From positions 1-19,462 of the forward strand of contig VFFY01000112.1 of the NCBI GenBank assembly GCA_009392675.1: a DNA stretch of 19,462 nucleotides. The letters run 5' to 3'. The DNA is from SAR202 cluster bacterium (GTDB lineage Bacteria; Chloroflexota; Dehalococcoidia; Lucifugimonadales; UBA826). The position numbers were made by a program, and so were the translations under genes. Shown in pieces: positions 15,221 through 19,462 of this stretch. The notes beneath the pieces were generated by a model that saw only the letters and a list, made by a program, of their open reading frames with translations, had not been told where the DNA came from and searched no databases. How positions within the stretch are numbered: the first letter of the stretch is position 1; each line of letters starts with the position of its first letter.

Positions 15221-15874
15221 CTAGCTGGTGGCTAAAAGTTCTCTCACAATGTTTCTTTCAAGTTCCAAGCCCAGCATGGTAGTGAGTTCTGTTCTACCAT
15301 GGTCACCAATGGTTACTACAAAGGAAACTCCTAAAAGACGTCCAATTTTAAAATCAATGACAGTCGTGGATAATATTCCCTCCTCACCAGATTGAACTGC
15401 TCTTATCCCAACGGATCTGTCATAAAAATCATCGATTTCGAGTTCTTCAACAGCAACTAAAATTTGGTTTTCTCCAACTTCATTACCTACATTATTTCTA
15501 AATTGTGCAACAAACGTATCTGTCATCCATTTTTCAGAGTATTCTTGGTCTTTGAAAAGATGAACAACTGTAGCGGCCACAATATCTGAACCATCCTCGC
15601 TCTGTGGTACGGCAGAGGGGGATGCGAATTCCCTTAAGTACCCAGTAAGTCTACCTGCCTCATCATATTTTTCCTCTGTATTTCCAGGGAATCCGTGAAT
15701 GGCCATGGTTTTATTATCCAAAATATTCTCTCTGAGTAGTGAGAATCCAGTCAGCTCATTTGGGAGCTGACCTAAATCCAAAGTCATATTTTGGAGTGAT
15801 TCACTTGAAAGTTCGTATGTTGCTTGTGCTAATGAATTCGTCATTTTTATTACTGTTAATTTTTTAGCCCACAT
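15221..15874 (-). CDS. Unrecognised conserved-looking protein
   Basis: I do not recognise this 217-residue protein. It is acidic, soluble in composition, and has no signal peptide, lipobox or membrane helix. A central EEKYDEAGRLTGYLREF stretch (about 67-83) followed by a beta-rich half (VAATVVHLF, VEELEIDDF, STTVIDFKIGRLLGVSFVVTIGD) and a C-terminal helix (ELERNIVRELL) suggest an alpha/beta fold. This layout is reminiscent of extracytoplasmic lipoprotein domains of Chloroflexota and Actinobacteria, but here without an export signal. ATG 15874 is preferred because AGGGTG lies 7 nt upstream; ATG 15844 (residue 11) and TTG 15877 are alternatives. It is convergent with dnaE2 (19-nt gap) and divergent from the kelch lipoprotein gene. 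Confidence 0.6.
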   Translation of the reverse strand: MWAKKLTVIKMTNSLAQATYELSSESLQNMTLDLGQLPNELTGFSLLRENILDNKTMAIHGFPGNTEEKYDEAGRLTGYLREFASPSAVPQSEDGSDIVAATVVHLFKDQEYSEKWMTDTFVAQFRNNVGNEVGENQILVAVEELEIDDFYDRSVGIRAVQSGEEGILSTTVIDFKIGRLLGVSFVVTIGDHGRTELTTMLGLELERNIVRELLATS

Positions 15875-15981
15875 CAATGTACACCCTAAGTATAAACCGG
15901 TTGTCCATACTGGAGGTAACTGCCAAGCAGATGTTAAAATTCTCGCTGAGTGCTTTGAACATGCACTTGGAGTGCATCGTT

Positions 15982-18378
15982 ATGCTCAATCAGTCAAAAT
16001 TTCGACACCTGCTTTTAACTACAGTTTTATTTTTTTTAGTCGGCATTGTAGGGTGTGATGAATTTACAAAACATGATGAACATGATCTTGCCCAGACCCC
16101 TAATTCAATCTCTACTCCAGGTTCTCCTGTTGCTCCGGGGAGCATATTCAACTCACGGATTAATCACACAGCCACTTTTTTAGAGAGTGGAAAAATTTTG
16201 GTCGTGGGAGGTGAATCCAATGACGGAGGGATAAGTTCCCTTGAAATATATGACAGTGAAAATGGTAGCTGGGTTAATGGACAGTCATTGCCAAATCCTA
16301 GATTTGGACATACCGCCAATCTCATTGGCAGAGAGTCGGTATTAATCGCAGGGGGGGAGGATGGAGAAAATCCAACGGCATCTACAGTTATATACAATGC
16401 AAATGCCGACATGTGGACTCCTTCTTTAGATATGCTACAGCCTAGAACGAAACATGCATCCTCCATTCTCACAGACGGGAGAGTGATTGTAGTTGGAGGC
16501 ACCAATAGTTCGGGGACTCTTTCTTCTTCAGAAATATATGACCCAGTTCTTCAGCATTGGACATCTTCAGGAGAATCTCTTTTGCCAAGAATTGGTCATT
16601 CGGTAACTGCATTGAGGAATGGAATGCTATTAGTGGTTGGTGGTCAGATACCAATAGAAAAATCAAATCAGAATTCCTTTTTACTTTGTGAAAATTCAGA
16701 TGAGGCTGCTCCATCAGTTGGAGTAACTAGCGGATATGATTGTGAAGACGGCGCTGCGACGGTAACGGAGATTTATGATCCAACTAACGACAGCTGGAAA
16801 AAATCATCCCCTTTGTTGACCCCCCGGTGGGGACATACTGCTACTTTGCTTGATGACGGTAGAGTCCTTGTGGCTGGTGGGAAAAATAATTATTTGTCTG
16901 CTATCGAGTCTGAAATTTTTGATCCCAACACTGAAACTTGGGTGTCGGCAGGACAAATGTCATATGAAAGGACCGGCCATACTGCTTCTTTGCTTTCTGA
17001 CGGAAGGGTTTTGATAGCTGGTGGTTTTACGTATGTACCGATCAGTTATGCTGAAATTTATGATGTGGAAAAAGGTTGGGTAAAAACCGAAAACCTAATG
17101 GGCCCTAGACATATGCATTCCGCTGTTCCTCTAAATGACGGGCAAGTTTTGATAATTGCTGGCAAGGCAGGCCTGTTTACTAATTTAACGAGGGTAGAAC
17201 TGTACGATTCTGACTCAGGCTCTTGGAGTATAAAAGGGAAAATGCCTGTTGCTTTATGGGGCCACACAGCAATCCCATTGGATTGTGAAAATGTATTAAT
17301 AGTAGGGGGCAAACGAAATGACGGTAGTTCCTATAATTTAGCATATTTGTTTGATGCAACGACCGGCGGATATCAAACGACAGGAAAAATGAATGTACCA
17401 AGATTTGGTCACTCAGCTACCAAAATTTCAGATGAGTCTGTGGTAGTAGCTGGTGGGCACCTTAATCCTTCATTTCAATCAGATTCAGTTGAGATTCTAA
17501 AGCTGGATACATCTGGTTCTTATGAGTGGGTCCTTGCTAAGCCAATGCCAATACCCCTTGAGAGGCATTCGGCCATTTATATTGGTGGAGGAAGATTATT
17601 TCTGACCGGTGGTTGGAATGGTTCAAGTGCTGCCTCAGATACGTGGATTTTTGATTTTAATAACAATTTATGGGATGTTGGCCCTCCAATGAAAGATGCG
17701 AGATGGGGCCATTCAATGGTTTGGCTTGATGACAAAACCGTTTTGATCTCAGGTGGTGTTGGGGACGATGGATTACCGTTGTCATCGGTCGAAAAATACG
17801 ATTCAGTGAATTCTTCTATCGAGTTGGTTTCTTCGATGCAGGAGACCCGTAGTGGCCACAGGCTTCTTAAAGACAAAAATGGGGATGTTTATGCGATTGG
17901 TGGATACGGTTCCGAGGGTACTTCTTTGCCGTCATTCGAAAAATATCGTGTAAATTCCAATCAATGGAATAAATTACCTGATATGTCAGAAGCAAGGTCG
18001 GGCCATTCCGCGATAATTCTTAAGGATGAAAATATTCTCATCACTGGGGGAACCAAGGACTATAACACCCCTTCGGGGACCGCAGAATTATTTGATATGA
18101 AGTCTGGGCAGTGGAAATCAGCTGGAAGTATGAGGGAAGCAAGGATGGGCCATGTCTCTTATCAGTTCGATAGTAAAAGTGGGTTTAACTGCCCCGATTT
18201 TAATACTCATGGCGAGGTATTTATCATGGGTGGATATGGTCTGAGTGTGATGGACTCTGTAGAAGTTTACAGGCCAGGCGGTGGAGGTTGGTCTGCCTTT
18301 GAGTCTATCGTCCGAGGTTCCACAAAGGATAATTTAACCAGACTAGTGAAGGGAATATCGCAAAATTGGCATCGCTAA
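15982..18378 (+). CDS. Kelch-repeat lipoprotein with 14 blades
   Basis: A 798-residue protein. Residues 1-25 form a lipoprotein signal: MLNQSKFRH, a hydrophobic stretch and the lipobox IVGC with C25 as the lipidated residue. The frame is open back to ATG 15877, but ATG 15982 is preferred because it gives a normal signal peptide and has GGAG at 15969-15972. The rest is 14 kelch repeats of about 50 residues, each with a VL-x-x-GG strand, an E-x-YD or similar motif, a Trp, and an R-x-GH start to the next blade; blade 7 has AG instead of GG. Fourteen blades would make two seven-bladed propellers. Blade 4 carries an insertion with C236 and C254, a possible disulfide loop. The stop overlaps the following permease gene by 13 nt. 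Likely a surface-anchored binding or scaffolding protein; ligand unknown. Confidence 0.85.
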   Translation: MLNQSKFRHLLLTTVLFFLVGIVGCDEFTKHDEHDLAQTPNSISTPGSPVAPGSIFNSRINHTATFLESGKILVVGGESNDGGISSLEIYDSENGSWVNGQSLPNPRFGHTANLIGRESVLIAGGEDGENPTASTVIYNANADMWTPSLDMLQPRTKHASSILTDGRVIVVGGTNSSGTLSSSEIYDPVLQHWTSSGESLLPRIGHSVTALRNGMLLVVGGQIPIEKSNQNSFLLCENSDEAAPSVGVTSGYDCEDGAATVTEIYDPTNDSWKKSSPLLTPRWGHTATLLDDGRVLVAGGKNNYLSAIESEIFDPNTETWVSAGQMSYERTGHTASLLSDGRVLIAGGFTYVPISYAEIYDVEKGWVKTENLMGPRHMHSAVPLNDGQVLIIAGKAGLFTNLTRVELYDSDSGSWSIKGKMPVALWGHTAIPLDCENVLIVGGKRNDGSSYNLAYLFDATTGGYQTTGKMNVPRFGHSATKISDESVVVAGGHLNPSFQSDSVEILKLDTSGSYEWVLAKPMPIPLERHSAIYIGGGRLFLTGGWNGSSAASDTWIFDFNNNLWDVGPPMKDARWGHSMVWLDDKTVLISGGVGDDGLPLSSVEKYDSVNSSIELVSSMQETRSGHRLLKDKNGDVYAIGGYGSEGTSLPSFEKYRVNSNQWNKLPDMSEARSGHSAIILKDENILITGGTKDYNTPSGTAELFDMKSGQWKSAGSMREARMGHVSYQFDSKSGFNCPDFNTHGEVFIMGGYGLSVMDSVEVYRPGGGGWSAFESIVRGSTKDNLTRLVKGISQNWHR

Positions 18379-19462
18379 ATTTTTTCTCCCTTGTTGTAAG
18401 GCGATCATTCAATGACCGCCATCTCATTTTACCCATATTATCAGGCATGCTTGTGGCTACTACCTTGATGTCTTCCGCACCAATGTATCTGGCCGCTTTG
18501 GATCAACAAGGAGTAAGGCAGACAGTAGATTTAACTACCAGAAATAAATCTGAAAACTATCTGGCACTGGAAATGTTCGTGTCTTCGATGGTTTTGGATG
18601 AGGAACGTATTGTCCGTTCAGATGAATTGATACAGCAAGCCGTGAATTTGTATTGGTCAGAAGCAATTTCTGGTTTAAATCGGTACCTAAAAACCGATGG
18701 GTTTAGTTTCTATAGGTCGTCAGAATCGGCAATAAGGGACCTAGAGGATGGCCCTGTGATATCACTTGAGGGGTATTTTCAGAGTTTCCAGGATATGGGG
18801 AGAGAGGTTGATTACATCATAGGATCACCACCGGCTTCTGATTTCCAATACCACCCGGACGGGCCGTTACTGGAGGTATCTCTCTCTACAGATTTAGCGG
18901 AAGAACTTTCAATTGAATACGGGGATGTTTTACTGGGGGTCCCCTATCCTGATAGCCGGATTAAATTGGGGGTTAGAGTAAGCGGAATTTTTGAGCCCCT
19001 GGACCCATATGACCCTATCTGGAAAGACGATATAGATAGATTTCTAATGCCAGTGATTCCCAAAGATGAAGGCTCCGAAGTATCGGATAAATGGTGGGAG
19101 GACCAAAAATATTATCTAGCTTTCTTTATATCTGAAGAAGCTATGATGAATTCAATTCCGCTGGCCTATCCAGGATCGATGGTTGAGGCACGTTGGGATC
19201 AACAAATCAATAGCCTAATTTTAAGAGAGTGGACTAGGGCTGAAATCGCCAGTTCTATCGATGGTCTTGACGGATTGCTTGCTAAACAAATACCGGGATT
19301 TCAACTTAGATCTGGGATAATTCTGATGTTAAAGGAATTTAAAACCCAAAGTTTTTTTTCCAGCATTCCATTGTTGTTACTTTTTGCTGTGATCGGTTCT
19401 TCCCTTTTATATTTCGTATTTATGATAAGTTCATACCTGATGCCGGCCAGAGAATCAGATAT
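18366..19462 (+). CDS. FtsX-type ABC transporter permease, 5' part
   Basis: An open frame runs from 18366 to the window end (365 residues, no stop), so the 3' part is missing. TTG 18366 gives MASLNFFSLVVRRSFNDRH followed by a first membrane helix (LILPILSGMLVATTLMSS, about 20-38), the usual opening of MacB/FtsX/LolE-like permeases. A long extracytoplasmic domain (about 45-330) follows, then a second helix (IPLLLLFAVIGSSLLYFVF, about 334-352) and YLMPARESD, which matches the start of the FtsX cytoplasmic loop. Such permeases pair with a cytoplasmic ATPase and transmit force to periplasmic partners or extrude lipoproteins or peptides. No ATPase lies upstream in this window. The start overlaps the kelch lipoprotein gene by 13 nt, so the two are probably coexpressed; AAGGGA at 18349-18354 is a possible ribosome site. 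ATG 18447 would cut into the first helix. Confidence 0.78.
   Translation, partial: MASLNFFSLVVRRSFNDRHLILPILSGMLVATTLMSSAPMYLAALDQQGVRQTVDLTTRNKSENYLALEMFVSSMVLDEERIVRSDELIQQAVNLYWSEAISGLNRYLKTDGFSFYRSSESAIRDLEDGPVISLEGYFQSFQDMGREVDYIIGSPPASDFQYHPDGPLLEVSLSTDLAEELSIEYGDVLLGVPYPDSRIKLGVRVSGIFEPLDPYDPIWKDDIDRFLMPVIPKDEGSEVSDKWWEDQKYYLAFFISEEAMMNSIPLAYPGSMVEARWDQQINSLILREWTRAEIASSIDGLDGLLAKQIPGFQLRSGIILMLKEFKTQSFFSSIPLLLLFAVIGSSLLYFVFMISSYLMPARESD

Noticed and set aside
15877..15981. N-terminal extension of the kelch protein starting at ATG 15877
   Set aside because: It would bury the lipoprotein signal 35 residues inside the protein and overlap the start of the divergent gene; ATG 15982 has a better ribosome site and a normal signal length.

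Overview
The window is compact bacterial DNA of low to moderate GC with about 14 protein genes and no RNA genes, CRISPR array or mobile element that I can see. The gene content is two enolase-superfamily enzymes, a luciferase-like flavin monooxygenase, an iodotyrosine-deiodinase-like nitroreductase, an amidase, several carbon or drug exporters/importers and a kelch-propeller lipoprotein. A Gram-positive-type LexA box (GAAC-N4-GTTC), which is also the type described for Dehalococcoides, is present as well. Together these suggest a marine Chloroflexota of the SAR202 / Dehalococcoidia type, a group known for expanded enolase and flavin-monooxygenase families. This assignment is an inference from content, not from a marker gene.

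Layout. 1-861: 3' part of an amidase (+). 869-1549: IYD-like nitroreductase (-). 1664-5586: enolase-superfamily gene followed by two different MFS transporters (+). 5583-6653: group 1 luciferase-family oxidoreductase (-). 6848-9452: a tight EamA exporter / enolase-superfamily / GNAT operon (+) with overlapping start and stop codons. 9449-10402: NHL-propeller protein (-). 10583-15201: a two-gene mutagenesis cassette, imuB-dnaE2 (+), joined by a TGATG overlap. 15221-15874: unrecognised protein (-). 15982-18378: lipoprotein with 14 kelch repeats (+). 18366-end: 5' part of an FtsX-type ABC permease (+), which overlaps the kelch gene and runs off the window.

Two themes stand out. The first half is catabolic: two transporter-plus-enolase modules that probably import or export and dehydrate or epimerise sugar acids or related carboxylates, with flavin enzymes beside them. 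The middle is an inducible DNA-damage tolerance cassette. A perfect AGAAC-N4-GTTCT palindrome lies inside a strong promoter (TTGAAA-18-TATAAT) just upstream of imuB, ImuB lacks the polymerase catalytic acids, and no imuA is present. The cassette is clearly AT-richer than its flanks. The right end appears to encode a cell-surface assembly of a lipoprotein propeller and an FtsX-like permease. All four convergent gene junctions are between -4 and +19 nt, so there is no room for intrinsic terminators.
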